Shown here: positions 51,256-64,000 of the stretch, one piece after another
Numbering within the stretch: the first letter of the stretch is position 1
Layout of the letters: each line of letters starts with the position of its first letter
DNA from: Coniferiporia sulphurascens
Taxonomy: Eukaryota; Basidiomycota; Agaricomycetes; Hymenochaetales; Hymenochaetaceae
Direction: 5' to 3'
Length of the DNA stretch: 64,000 nucleotides
Assembly: GCA_002794785.1 (NCBI GenBank)
Contig: NBBA01000002.1
Location: 930,001 to 994,000, forward strand
Notes under the pieces: model-generated
What the model was told of the DNA's origin: nothing
Seen by the model: the letters and a program-made list of their open reading frames with translations, nothing else
Databases searched by the model: none
Position numbers and translations under genes: made by a program

Positions 51256-52069
51256 CGACTAGAGGTCGCATGGCGCACTCGTTGTATGTATAAGCGCGTA
51301 GAGCGTACGTAAGGAGACCAGCTCAAACGAGGCAGACATTAATATTTGGTCGATCCAGGATGGAACGATCTGCGGTGGAATACAATAGCTGCGCCGGAGA
51401 GAAGGTGTAAGCGCAAGCGAGTCTGCGCTGGGTGCAAATTGCGGCGCTTTGAGGCTGCGGAGAGCGCGAATCCACCCCTGCGTTACCGGTGCTCAAGCCG
51501 GTGTTGGCTACCACGCAAGGCAAATATGCGAGTATTAAATTGCTGCGAGCTGCTAGCTCGAACCACTCCTTGAGGGCGTACTCATCAACCCGCACTCGGG
51601 ATTCGGTGTCACAGACGGAAGGTTTGAGTGATTTTCTCTGCAGCTACTTGTAGCTGCCTGTTTCCTTAGTCCCCAAGGCCGAACGGGGCCTAAGGGATTA
51701 GTAAGACATCCCTTCGGCTGGCTGCGATGATCGCTGCGAGTCCGCGCTTCCCCACTCTTGGCGGCCGCCTCCAGTCCTAAGAGGCTGTGGGAGCGTATCA
51801 AAGGACAAACGCAGCCGAAAAGGATCAATCCATCCCGCAGCCGCTTAATTGCAGTGCAGTGAGCAAACCGGAAAGGCAAGCGGCAAAAACAGGCTGCGGG
51901 CTCGGGAGCCGGCCGCCTTCTAGACGATTCTATTCGAACATTGAAGAAAGTGCAACACCGCCCGCCTCACGACGTCCGCAGCGACTTGCTTTGTGTTTGT
52001 TAATGGTGCAATCACCGTCGGGAAGGAGAGCGATTATAGAGAAAACAACTCGTTGTCACAGCAATTTGT

Positions 52070-52942
52070 GCTTCAGTAATTTATGTTTATCGGTCCGTTC
52101 GCCATTCATTGTGAATCCGAGTTCCTTGCGAACTAAAGAGTGAGCACCGTCTGCATGGGGCATAAACATACTTATCCTTGACTATCTTCGTTTCCCCTTC
52201 ACTGTCTCCGGTTCCAGAGTGCTTCAAAGCCACCTGGCACAGAAAAGGCCATTATGAGCTGATGCCCGGTGTAACCGGTCTAGAAGAGCTTATCTTCACT
52301 GGGAACTGTCGGAGCTCACCGAATTTTATTTTCTATCATCCAGGGCAATTTGTGTTGCTTCTATGGATCGATCAACCTCGAGTCCGTTACATGCATTAAA
52401 TCAAAGAAGATGGTACCGATTGTTCCTTGATGGGGGATTATATGTGCAAAATTTATGAGGGAAACAGATTCGGCTTTCAAAAGCAGTAGGTCATACCCAT
52501 GACCATCGAGCTGTAGGCGCGATGGAATCTGACGCTCGACTATCTCGCTGATGTAAAATTTCAACCATGGCGTACTGTGTACAATGTAAATAGAACTAGC
52601 CACACGCTACATACCATAATATCGCCATTGGGCGCGGGATTATAAAATGCAGCCATGTGCATCCGGTTACCCTCACTGGGAAGCCTTTCGGCAAGATCCT
52701 AGCCCTGGATTGGTTTAACAAATTGCCGAAATACGGATCATTGAATGTGATAGGTATCTCTCACCTGGAACACTTCGGCCATTCTGGCTGGATACCGTTC
52801 GCTTCGCAGCGACTCTCCTCTCTCTAGACCTTATCCACGACACCAACACGCAATCCCGCCCTCGCGAGGTCGTTGGAGGCTACGTTCGGCCGGCAGGTCC
52901 TGCACCGATCACTAACACGTCTACGTTAGATTCTTTCTCCAT
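52070..52942 (-). pseudogene. 5'-half remnant of phenol monooxygenase (B)
   Basis: An ATG at 52942 starts [18 protein letters not shown], after which a small indel turns the conserved LMASN into RT and a stop (CCGAACGTAG). Diverged counterparts of the MHMAAFYNPAPNGDI exon (~52665-52620), the HQGAIEAIF region (~52430-52400) and the KELGF exon (~52130-52100) follow. Similarity ends near 52070 at the same intron-internal breakpoint as remnant A, where laccase 5 upstream DNA begins. The C-terminal part is absent. Confidence 0.85.
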
Positions 52943-53949
52943 CGTTGTATTCCGCCGCTGGAATGTTACTGTATAGCAGCAGGCTCAGGCATCAGAGATA
53001 TTCAGCAGAGCACTACAAACCAAGGTTCTATCAGATAGAGAATAAGTTCACTGTGAGAGTTTATGGTTGCAAGCGTCCAGTGGGCTCCAGATAATAGTGA
53101 TGATTAGGTCTCTTGCTGAGGTCGATAGGCCTTGTAGCCATCACAAGAACCCGTGCATCTGGTGCGATTTGCGGGTCATCCGATTGTCTTCGCGCAGAAT
53201 ATAATTAAAGCACAAGAGTTCTAATAAGGAGAAAACGCCAGACTCGTATGAGAAGGCGTCGATGGGTTTGTGCTGCTACCCTTCTTGTCGTCGGTTTTCC
53301 CCAGGCCCGGACTCGTCGGCGGACTGTGCATCGGGAAAAGAAGAGAAAAAAAAGGGATGTCGCCACAGGGCTATGGCTGCTATGGCTACTATATATAAGT
53401 GCTATATAGTAGCCATAGCACTATGGCCCCTGTAGCGACGTCTCTTTTTCTCCTCTTTTCTTCTTGATGACTACGTACTGCGCTCTTCGGCAATTAGTAA
53501 ATTCGACTCAGCCACCAGTCTCCCATCGAAAGTTGACTATTTGACCAACAGAAAAAAGATCCGCAAGTGCTAGACACGGAGTTTAACGTAGGAGAAAGCG
53601 ATTTAGTGGCCAACTTAATGGCATTGCGTTTAACATACACACAAGGTCCGAGTCGCGTTCAAAATCACCAAACGTAACAGAAATGGCATCACGCCGTCAC
53701 GCGCATTCTTACGCAAGCCGTTTTCCAAGTTCGGAATCTTCCAGTGTTTCATCACTCTTTCCTCTTTACTTCTTGATGGCCCTTTCTCCGCCAGAGGGGG
53801 AACAGTGGATGCTTTCTGTCTTCTGAGGACCTTCCGTTGGTATTCCGTCTGCGACAGGCTTAGGGCGAACCACCAACCGAGCTCCGCAGCTCGCGGTATC
53901 TTCAAGTTGCAATTAACGGTACTAAATACTGATCGGGATTCGGGATGTC
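52943..53949. other. Tail of duplication unit B with palindromic insertion
   Basis: This is homologous to 47470-48217. It contains the former monooxygenase promoter region, the palindrome at 53329-53469 and the well-conserved terminal block (53698-53949). No gene was recognised. Confidence 0.55.
53329..53469. repeat. Large imperfect palindrome, MITE-like insertion
   Basis: Two arms of about 65 bp fold on each other: CATCGGGAAAAGAAGAGAAA on the left against GATG preceded by CTTTTCTTCTT on the right, with inner arms CTATGGCTACTATATA and TATATAGTAGCCATAG. The centre is near 53399. The matching part of unit A (near 47790-47800) lacks it, so it inserted after the tandem duplication. A clear target-site duplication was not identified. 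Confidence 0.8.
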
Positions 53950-55362
53950 TACTGGATACAACATACAGCAGGGCTAGACCGAATGAGGAACGGAAGTCAG
54001 TTGAGTTTATAACCTTCCACAGTCCTTTACCGCGTCGGAATGAAATGCTGTGACCATGTATTGTGATTCATGGTTGTCAGTCTAGCGGCGCGGCGGCGAC
54101 AATTTCTTTGGCCCTCAGGCGTGATTTATCTTCAAGGGAAACGAGTAGATACCGGCGAAGTGGGTTGCGGATGAATACGGTCCTCATATTTGTCCCTGGG
54201 TGATGGGCAGACACTCTTTCCGCTCCTTTACTTGCTGAGTCACTTGTGCTATCCTAATTTGCTTGCAAACTATACCGACTTGGAGCATCTTCGTCAGCCT
54301 GGACTCCTTTGAGATGCGTGGCCTTCACTCGTACAAAGCTGTACGAAGGGCCACCCGTCACGCCTTTTAATCCCATGGCCGCGTGCATCACGCAAATATT
54401 AATGTGAATGGACGGCGCGGATCACGTGCCTAAACAATGAAAAGGAGATGAAATGTACGTTTTGCCTGGTTTATGAAACTCGGTCATTCGATTTGCTTCG
54501 GAAATGCTTTTTTACTACGTTTCGTCTTTTATAAACTGTAAGCCCAATTGGCGCCGCACCCTACACGACTTCCTAGAGGACGGAACTCAAGGCGAACGTA
54601 TCAGTCCCAAGAAGACTAGCTACTTGCTGGTATCACCTCAGGCTTCGGGGTCCGATCTGAATATCTTGACATTCAAAGTAATACATTTCCGGAACTATGG
54701 CCTCCTCAGTGTCCACCTGTTTCGACGGGGGCACTGACGAGACAAAGCAGATAGCCGGGTGGGAAGAGGATGTAGAAGATCCAAGAAGATATGTTTAGAT
54801 TGACGCATTATCGGACGTCCCCCCGTGTGTTTACTGTTTGCCTGTTGCCACACGCAGAGGTTGCCACGCGCAGAGACTGCAATACCACCTCCACTCGCTA
54901 TTGGCCGGTTGAACAAGGACACATTCAGCACGCGGACTGCGGTCCCGGTTCAGAATTCAAGCAAAACGGGTTTGACCGGATTCCTTGTTTGCGGGTTTAT
55001 CATGGACGTAGCTTGGTTTGGCTCCGCGTGCCCCTCAAGATATATTGGCATTACCGGCTTGAATCAATAACGGGGAAAACACAAGTCGACGGAATTATAC
55101 CATCTAAAGACTTTGGGCCCCAGAGCCATAGTCGACTGCGGCAAATTTGTTTGTCCGAGAACATCGTCAAATTTACCGTTGCCGCATGGCTGCCTTGTAT
55201 ACCGTTTTTTGCCGGATGTGGCAGGTTAATTATGCGAGTGCCAGTGCGGGTTGTTAAGGTCGTCCCAGGTTAGCCCAGTGCAATCTGCACGGTTTGTTAC
55301 TGATTTTATATAATCCCTTTTTAACAGTCTCTCAGTCATCCATCACCCAGGCTGATACACAT
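53950..55362. other. Region between tandem array and monooxygenase 2 3' end
   Basis: About 1.4 kb. A plus-strand open frame of about 160 codons (54791-55273) has no recognisable domain and unusual composition, so I do not call it. No repeat or RNA gene was seen. Confidence 0.45.
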
Positions 55363-57738
<2,376 letters not shown>

Positions 57739-58968
57739 TGTTCTTGTCGTTTCGGTTATCTACCTGCAGACCCGGGCGTCAGGTATGTACCTAAACAAAG
57801 CACCAGACCTGAGATTCCCTTCAAAATGAAGCAGCCGTATAGGAGTCTAGAGCCCGAGTGCTCTCGCCACAGGGATGGAGAGGAGAGGAGCAGTGGTCGG
57901 ATGGCATTGTTCAGGTCAATATTGGACTCTTTTAAACACCGCTGAACATCTTGAAGTATATTTGTGAGCCAATCGGTTGATCGTCTGTAGTGCGCGTGGA
58001 GATAAGGCCGACTTATGAAATGTCTGTGCTACAATGAGAAACTCTGACTTGCAAGCTGTTGACGGCGTCCACGAAGATGTACACTCGTTCGTCGTTGAAA
58101 GAGAAGGAACTGCCTCCCTAATTGCTTAAGGCTTCTAAGCGGAATTCCTGCGGTGTTTTGCGCTCTTTGCTCTTGCCTGACCTCAAGCTCTTGGATTGCA
58201 CAGGAGACGTGAACTGTGAAGAAGTCGATGAAACCATTCGAATAGAAGCCAGTCAACCTATTTGACCGACGACTGAGTTCAAGAGCTTCATTTAGTGAAG
58301 GTATTGCTGGTCGGGTGGATACATTCATGTTACACGTTCATACATGTGCCTGGTTGTTACATATATAGCCGTACTAATAGGACAATCGGTTAACAGTTGG
58401 AGAAAGCGTCGCAATCCGACCCTGATCTGAGCCCCGACCGTCACTTAACTGGACTTGAAAAGGCCCAGGAAGCAGGTGCAGCAGACTTGAAGCATGCATG
58501 CCAGACTTGCGGCCGTCGGATTGAAGTACTACTTCCCACTGTACATACGTACACCTTCACAGGAACTACTGTCACAAAATTGTGAAGATTAGGATAATAC
58601 GTTCAAGTTCACTGGCACGCGGCGCTACCGTGACAGAGGAGGGCCCTCCTCAGGGATGAAAGGGTCAAATGATCACTAATAAGTACGTTGAATATTATGG
58701 GTCGTTATATGCGTAGTAGCTTTCCCCCCGTTATACTGTAAGTCAAAGAGGCCGGCCAAGAGAACTACCAGTTGTGGAACTAAATATGAGCTGAACGATT
58801 ACGTCATCATGTGGCCTAGGCACGACGTCGATCTCTAAATGTCCCACGGTCACCTTCGAGTTCACCTGCTCTGTCCCGGGCGAGTCAGCAGAACCGCGCC
58901 GTGCTGCGCTTCCCGTCAACTCCGCTACTTTCCTACAAATATACCCTAGCTTACGCTCCCCATACACA
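57739..58968. other. Divergent intergenic region, monooxygenase 2 / BRPF-like
   Basis: About 1.2 kb with both promoters. Small open frames on either strand (for example 58397-58585) have no recognisable domain. No RNA gene or repeat was recognised. Confidence 0.45.
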
Positions 58969-61900
58969 ATGGCCCGCGGCGCACATTCTCCGGCACCCGC
59001 TATACCGAAGGTCTCATTCACCAAGGTCGAGGACGACGCGTCGACCCAGCCTGCCGGTGTCCACGACCAGCAAGCTCGTTCATATGGATGTCCGTACAGA
59101 AAAACGTATTGGGTGACACATTTTCTAACCTGCCCTTACTAGTCAACGACTTCTCAAGCTTTCAGAGGCCGGAACATTACCTCCGATATATTGGTGAGTG
59201 GGTCATGTTGCTGCATGCTATCGGTCGGCGGTTGAGCTCGGCTTTTTAGAACCTCTGGACAACGAACTTGCATTGCAGGTGGAATATGACATGGACGAAC
59301 AAGGTATGATGCCTTGTAAACCTCCGCGCCTATTGCCTTCTTAACTTTCGCAGACCAGGAATGGCTGGACGCGGTGAATAACGAGCGTCGCAACGAACAG
59401 CTGAACAAGGTCTCATATGAGGCGTTCGAAATCATTATGGACAGGCTGGAGAAGGAGTGGTTCGACCTGGTAAGTCTTTATACATTATTCTGTGATACAT
59501 CCATTCATAACTCGCGAATTCCAGACGAAGAACATACCAAAGCCTGACATGGCTCTTCCTTCGGAAGATTCTACTTGTGCAATTTGTGACGATGCCGAAG
59601 GAGAAAACAGCAACGCCATTGTATTTTGTGATGGGTGTAATCTCGCTGTGCATCAGGGTGCGCGTTAGCCAATGTCTATCTGGAAATTCTACTCAAAACC
59701 TCCAGACTGTTATGGTGTTCCTTATATTCCGGAGGGGCAATGGCTGTGTCGGAAATGTACAGTGTCTCCTGAAAATCCAGTTGTAAGTCTATCCCATCGG
59801 TTTGTATTGTGCATATAATTGTGAACGGCTATTTCTCTCGTCCGCAGTCTTGTGTTCTTTGCCCAAACGAAGGCGGTGCATTCAAACAGACTATAAGCGG
59901 GGATTGGGCGCATTTGCTATGTGCAATATGGGTGCCCGAAACTCGCGTCGCAAATGATGTATTTATGGAGCCTATTACCGGTGTAGATCGAATTAATAAG
60001 CAGCGATGGAAACTCGTAAGTTGCTGGTTTCATCTATTGCTCTCGTTTTATTAATAGCATGCCAGAAATGCTCCCTATGCGGCATTCGCGAAGGTGCATG
60101 CATCCAGTGTAGCAAGACCTCGTGCTTCCTCGCCTTTCATACGACCTGTGCACGCAGGGAGAAACTACTCATGCCCATGAAAAGTGCTCACGGAACCGAG
60201 CCAGCCACATTAACCTGTTACTGCGAGAAACATCTTCCGGTAAGCACAAGTTACTGCACTTTGTACGTTCAGCTCGCTTATCACTAGCAGAAAGAGCAAC
60301 TGGCTCTCCACGAGGCTGCGCTTGCAGAGCTGGATGAAGACCCGCAAGAACCAGGGTTCGACTTCGGAGGCAATGCGAACTTGGTGGATGTACATACGCC
60401 GCGCTCCTCAAAAAAAGCGCGCGCTTACGCGAAGACGTATAAACTTGGCGCGCCGCTTGTACCAGCTATTATTGTGCGTAACCTCATGCAGTACATAGCT
60501 CGCATCAATATCCGCAAGAAACTTGATTTTGTGCATCTCATCTGCCGCTACTGGAGTTTAAAGCGCGAAGCAAGGAGAGGTGCACCATTGTTGAAGCGTT
60601 TGCATTTGGAACCTTGGACGGCGAGTGCGGCTGGAAAGGCGCAAACGGAGGAGGAGATGGCGATCAAGTTAAAAGTGAGCATCTTCCTTCCCTTCTTTTT
60701 TCTTGACTTACATAAATCGTTCACTAGTACTTAAAATGTTTGAGGGAAGATTTGGAGTCCGTTCGCATGCTCGCTGAGCTGACACGAAAGCGTGAGATGC
60801 AAAAGCAAAAGCAAGCACAAGTGATCCACGAGGTCATCTCCACCGTTTTCTTCCCACACGCTCCTCAGCTTCGAATTGCTTTCGAAAGGATTGAAGCGTA
60901 TGTGTTTTGGTATTCCCGTGATGAAGGATCGTAATAATTCGACCTGTATAGTTTGGATCGGAACGAATTCTTCAAAAATCCCGTTTCGAGGACCGTTGTC
61001 CCAGACTACTTCGACGTCATCAAAAAGCCGATGTGCTGGAAAAGTATCGACACTAAGCTCGACGCGAACAAATATTGGAACGTTAAAGATTTCCAGGTGG
61101 GCTCTGATTATATAAATAGTCGGCTTCGGCTATAATTTGCACTTTAGGACGACGTGAATCTTGTGCTTGATAACGCGGTAATCTACAATAAGCCTGATAC
61201 TCCTATCTACAGGGCAGCAATGAAAATCAAAGCCTCATCCACACACATTCTTGATGAAGTTCAGCAGGTAGCGCGCCACATCCCTTCCGACTCTCCCGAG
61301 GCAGGATTAGTCGGCGACCTCGAACCGCCCCTTAGCGTACTTGATCTCCTTACTTCCATCGATGCAATTGATGCGGATACGCCGCTCGTACTGGACAAAG
61401 ACCCGCTCGAGTCCATATTCGCTTTCGAGCTTGAGCGACTCAAGCCACCGCCACCACCGAAGCCTCCGAAGGCGAAGCGCGACAGGCGCGCGGAAGCAGA
61501 ACGCCGTAGACAGCGCATGCTCGACCAGGCGGCTGGCTTCCGCGCACAGGCCGTGCCACGTACGCGCCGGGGACAGGCCAGGATCGAGGCGTTTGAAGCG
61601 GAGGCACGTGGGGAATCATCCAAGGCGGAGTCAATGCTCACGGACGCGGACGCGGACGGGGAGGGGGAGGGGGATGAGGAGGGCTCGGTGGATGGTAAAA
61701 TCAGCAAACCCGGACGGCGAGGACGGCGAGTGCCGACCGTACTCCCTGGGCAGGCGGACGAGCCGCCTGTCGTAGACGATGTGGACACACAGCGCTCATT
61801 CTCTATGTTCGATGCGGGTTGGATACTGCCAAGTAGTACACGACGCGGCGGACGTGCGCCGATTGAGAAGCATGAACTGCCGCCTCCGCGCAAAAAATCA

Positions 61901-63591
61901 AAGACAGGTAAGCGATTTACCTCCGCTGGTATTGACTATTTGCTATTATTGCTAACTGCATTTGCAATGGTTGGCATGTCGGTAGATCGTGAACGCCAAC
62001 GCTCGACGCTGTCCTATAGCACCCCAGCGGCAGAAAATCTTACTCCACGTGGTACGTCCCCGCGACAGGACAATCAGGCATCGGCACAGCGGCCAGAGGA
62101 ACAGTCGCCTATGCAGCATAAGCGCGAGAAAAGTGAAACTGTCGACTTGTCGGATCCGAGCCTCTTAAACGCCCAGCCAGAAAAAGCCCACGACGATCTT
62201 ATGGACATCGTCGCTAGCGCAGCCACCGAGAACGCCGAACCAGAGGCTGTACTGGCTTCTGGACCCGAAGTCGGCCCCGAACCGGAACCCGAGCTTGAAG
62301 CTGGTCCGCCACCGAAGTCAAGGAGGCGAAAATTGGCTCCGGCACCAAGAGAGGTCATCGAGGAGCTAGACACCCCTGCGACACGTCGTGATAAGAATTT
62401 AGCACGGAGGAGACGTCTGCAAGAGGAGCGAGAGCGGGAGCGACAGGAGGCTATGAATGCCGTAGTTATGTTGCCGCTGGTTGAATCTCAGTCTCAAGGG
62501 GCTAATGGAGAGGAACGATCCGAACTGAGCTCGCTCAGCGCATTGAGTGACGTAGAAGATGGAGGTGACGATGAGGGCGTTGGGGACCATGAGCAAGGCG
62601 AAAACCAGGATGTTAGTGTAGGCCCAGACAGTTTGTTGGGAATACCGAAGGAGCTGGGCCGGAGATCTGACGGTAGAATAGTCGTCTCAGCAGAAGACGC
62701 TCGCGATGCCGCTCGGAATGCCGAGCTTGGCCCTGCGACGCTGTTAGTGAAGGAGGACGAGGTGCTAGAGGGTGGTACACTTGGTGCGCTCATTCCCCGC
62801 TTTATCTCCTCCGATTGCGGGACGATGTATTGGACTGACCTTATTCGTCACATATCTTGAAGTCTGGGCCAAGGCAGGTACGCACCCTCGTCACAGATCT
62901 CATTCCGATTTGCAATGTTGATGTATTGAACTCTAGACACATACCCGTGGTGGCCGGCGGTTGTATATGAAGAAGACGATCCGGACGTGCCACCCTCGGT
63001 GCTTCGGGAGAAGGGACGTGCGCCGCGGGGCGGAGGAGGGCCATTACTTCTTGTCCAATTCTGGGACTCAAAAAAGACTTGGTAAACTCCGTTTTTCACC
63101 CCTAAGGCGATGAATGTGCGGGCTTTATTGATTGTGGGATTGTAGGCAATGGGTCACCCTGGACAAATTGAGGCTTTTGAACGAAGATAAAGGTATGTGT
63201 TCTCACCTTTATCCGGTCATTATGCTTCCGTCTGTGACGATGACGAATTCGGTGCAGCCTGGGACGCGATGATGCTAAATGGAAGCCCGAAATACCAGCG
63301 TTTCAAGACGGGAAAGATGAAGGAATTATGTCGGGCCGCGTGGCGGTAAGTGACCTCCGTGTTAATAAGATAGTGCGGAGCTATGAGTCTAAGTGCCGCT
63401 TTCTTTCCCATCCCGCCTTCTATAGAGAGGCTATGTCGGAGATGGAGACAAGTAATGTGGGGAGCGAGGACATGACCAGTGAGCTGAACCAAGGCCGGAT
63501 GACAAGCGTAGACCACGGCCGCACCGAGAGTGCTATGGATGTCGACGCTAGCGAGGCGGTGGTACCCAAGGTCGAGAGCCAAATCTATTGA
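58969..63591 (+). CDS. BRPF/Nto1-like histone-acetyltransferase scaffold (EPL1-PHD-ePHD-bromodomain-PWWP)
   Basis: This is a predicted nuclear chromatin reader and scaffold of a MYST-type acetyltransferase complex (NuA3 in yeast). The ATG at 58969 gives [17 protein letters not shown]. An enhancer-of-polycomb-like region follows ([40 protein letters not shown]; ~59150-59470). PHD 1 is CAICDD...[10 protein letters not shown] then [18 protein letters not shown] (~59575-59760). The zinc knuckle and second PHD are [14 protein letters not shown]...[12 protein letters not shown] and [14 protein letters not shown] (~59850-60240). The bromodomain includes [20 protein letters not shown] and [17 protein letters not shown] (~60870-61225). 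A long acidic, low-complexity region follows. The PWWP domain is assembled from small exons: [50 protein letters not shown] (~62775-63190). The stop TGA is at 63589-63591. About 15 introns are needed; some joins are by eye. Confidence 0.9.
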
Positions 63592-63839
63592 TCTGTTTAT
63601 ATGTTTTCCGTGATTTTCGCGCGCCCAGGGGTCGATCAATGAAATGTAAATTAAGAACGAGCTTGGCAGGAGGATAGCATTACGTAAGGCGGTTGGAATC
63701 AAAATCTTAAGTACCGCGTTTGCCCCCGCATCTTCCCCAAAACTGTCCCGTCGTCGTCGTCGCCCCTCCGTCGCCTTCATCTCTCCCTCACCTCCTGCGA
63801 ACTCTGTGCATACTTCCTTCGCACACCAAAAAGACAGCA
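63592..63839. other. Short intergenic region
   Basis: These 248 bp lie between the BRPF-like stop and the next start codon. A CT-rich stretch near 63730-63800 is typical of fungal promoters next to the start codon. Confidence 0.5.
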
Positions 63840-64000
63840 ATGGGCCGCCCTCTTCTCTCCACCCTCATCGCGCCCGCTGAGCCCGCTGTGCGCGTCGCGG
63901 AGGTGCACACACCGACCTACGAGCGCTGGAGCTATGTGAACGCCTTTGATCCCGATGCGGACGAATTTTTCGAGGGCGAAAACGTTGTCTACGAGGCTTT
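63840..64000 (+). CDS. 5' end of an unrecognised gene, cut by the window edge
   Basis: The ATG at 63840, in a good context after a CT-rich leader (CAAAAAGACAGCAATG), opens MGRPLLSTLIAPAEPAVRVA and continues open to the window end with TYERWSYVNAFDPDADEFFE. The GC-rich, codon-like composition suggests a real gene. No domain can be named from 53 codons. Confidence 0.65.
   Translation, partial: MGRPLLSTLIAPAEPAVRVAEVHTPTYERWSYVNAFDPDADEFFEGENVVYEA

Larger units (their letters stand above)
51095..52069. other. Duplicated laccase 5 upstream region
   Basis: About 1 kb homologous to the laccase 3 and 4 upstream regions, with the TATA-like box and shared GC-rich block. No conserved protein-coding frame is present. 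Confidence 0.6.
48218..53949. repeat. Tandem duplication unit B (laccase 5 + monooxygenase fragment)
   Basis: This is the head-to-tail copy of unit A, about 5.7 kb. Part of the extra length is a roughly 141-bp palindrome at 53329-53469 that unit A does not have. The unit order is laccase 3' flank, laccase 5, laccase upstream, monooxygenase fragment, 3' tail. Confidence 0.82.

Noticed and set aside
54791..55273. 160-codon plus-strand frame between the tandem array and monooxygenase 2
   Set aside because: No recognisable motif, odd composition and no splice or promoter support; probably chance.
61261..61893. 210-codon Ser-rich minus-strand frame
   Set aside because: It is antisense to the low-complexity acidic/basic part of the BRPF-like gene, where long shadows are expected.
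63220..63840. 206-codon minus-strand frame
   Set aside because: It overlaps the last exons of the BRPF-like gene and the next promoter on the opposite strand and shows no domain.

Overview
The window comes from a filamentous fungus, almost certainly a wood- or litter-decaying basidiomycete (Agaricomycetes). The evidence is short introns (about 50-70 nt, GT..AG) crowded into nearly every gene, five secreted laccases, phenol-hydroxylase-type flavin monooxygenases, and a BRPF-type chromatin gene of the basidiomycete kind. No RNA genes or CRISPR arrays were seen. Gene spans below run from start to stop codon and include introns. Splice sites were worked out by eye from reading frame and GT/AG signals.

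Layout. 1-3629: decayed non-LTR retrotransposon with a solo LTR inside it. 3645-4743 (-): short-chain dehydrogenase. 5465-10609 (+): Vps10/sortilin receptor. 11052-13929 (-) and 17648-20142 (+): laccases 1 and 2, head to head across 3.7 kb. 21178-22290 (-): small-molecule/protein methyltransferase. 23293-24254 (+): broken BTB gene. 25626-26963 (-): NAD(P)HX dehydratase. 27361-29335 (-): phosphoglucomutase. 32517-35046 (+): laccase 3. 35731-36905 (-): RNase P/MRP Rpp40-like subunit. 37082-38221 (+): pantothenate synthetase. 38571-40992 (-): phenol 2-monooxygenase copy 1. 43080-45606 (-): laccase 4, then a monooxygenase remnant. 48570-51094 (-): laccase 5, then a second remnant. 55363-57738 (-): monooxygenase copy 2. 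58969-63591 (+): BRPF/Nto1-like EPL1-PHD-ePHD-bromodomain-PWWP gene. 63840 onward (+): start of an unrecognised gene.

The most unusual part is 31.4-57.7 kb. Laccases 3, 4 and 5 are recent duplicates that carry about 1 kb of upstream and about 300 bp of downstream DNA with them. Laccases 4 and 5 sit in two head-to-tail copies of a 5.5-5.7 kb unit, each ending in the same 5'-half fragment of a phenol monooxygenase. Laccase 3 is an inverted copy of the laccase part, placed about 7.7 kb away beyond three unrelated genes. Intact monooxygenases flank the tandem array. The likely shared theme is oxidation of phenolic aromatics: secreted laccases act on phenols outside the cell and FAD hydroxylases act on them inside. 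The remaining genes are housekeeping genes with no evident link to this.
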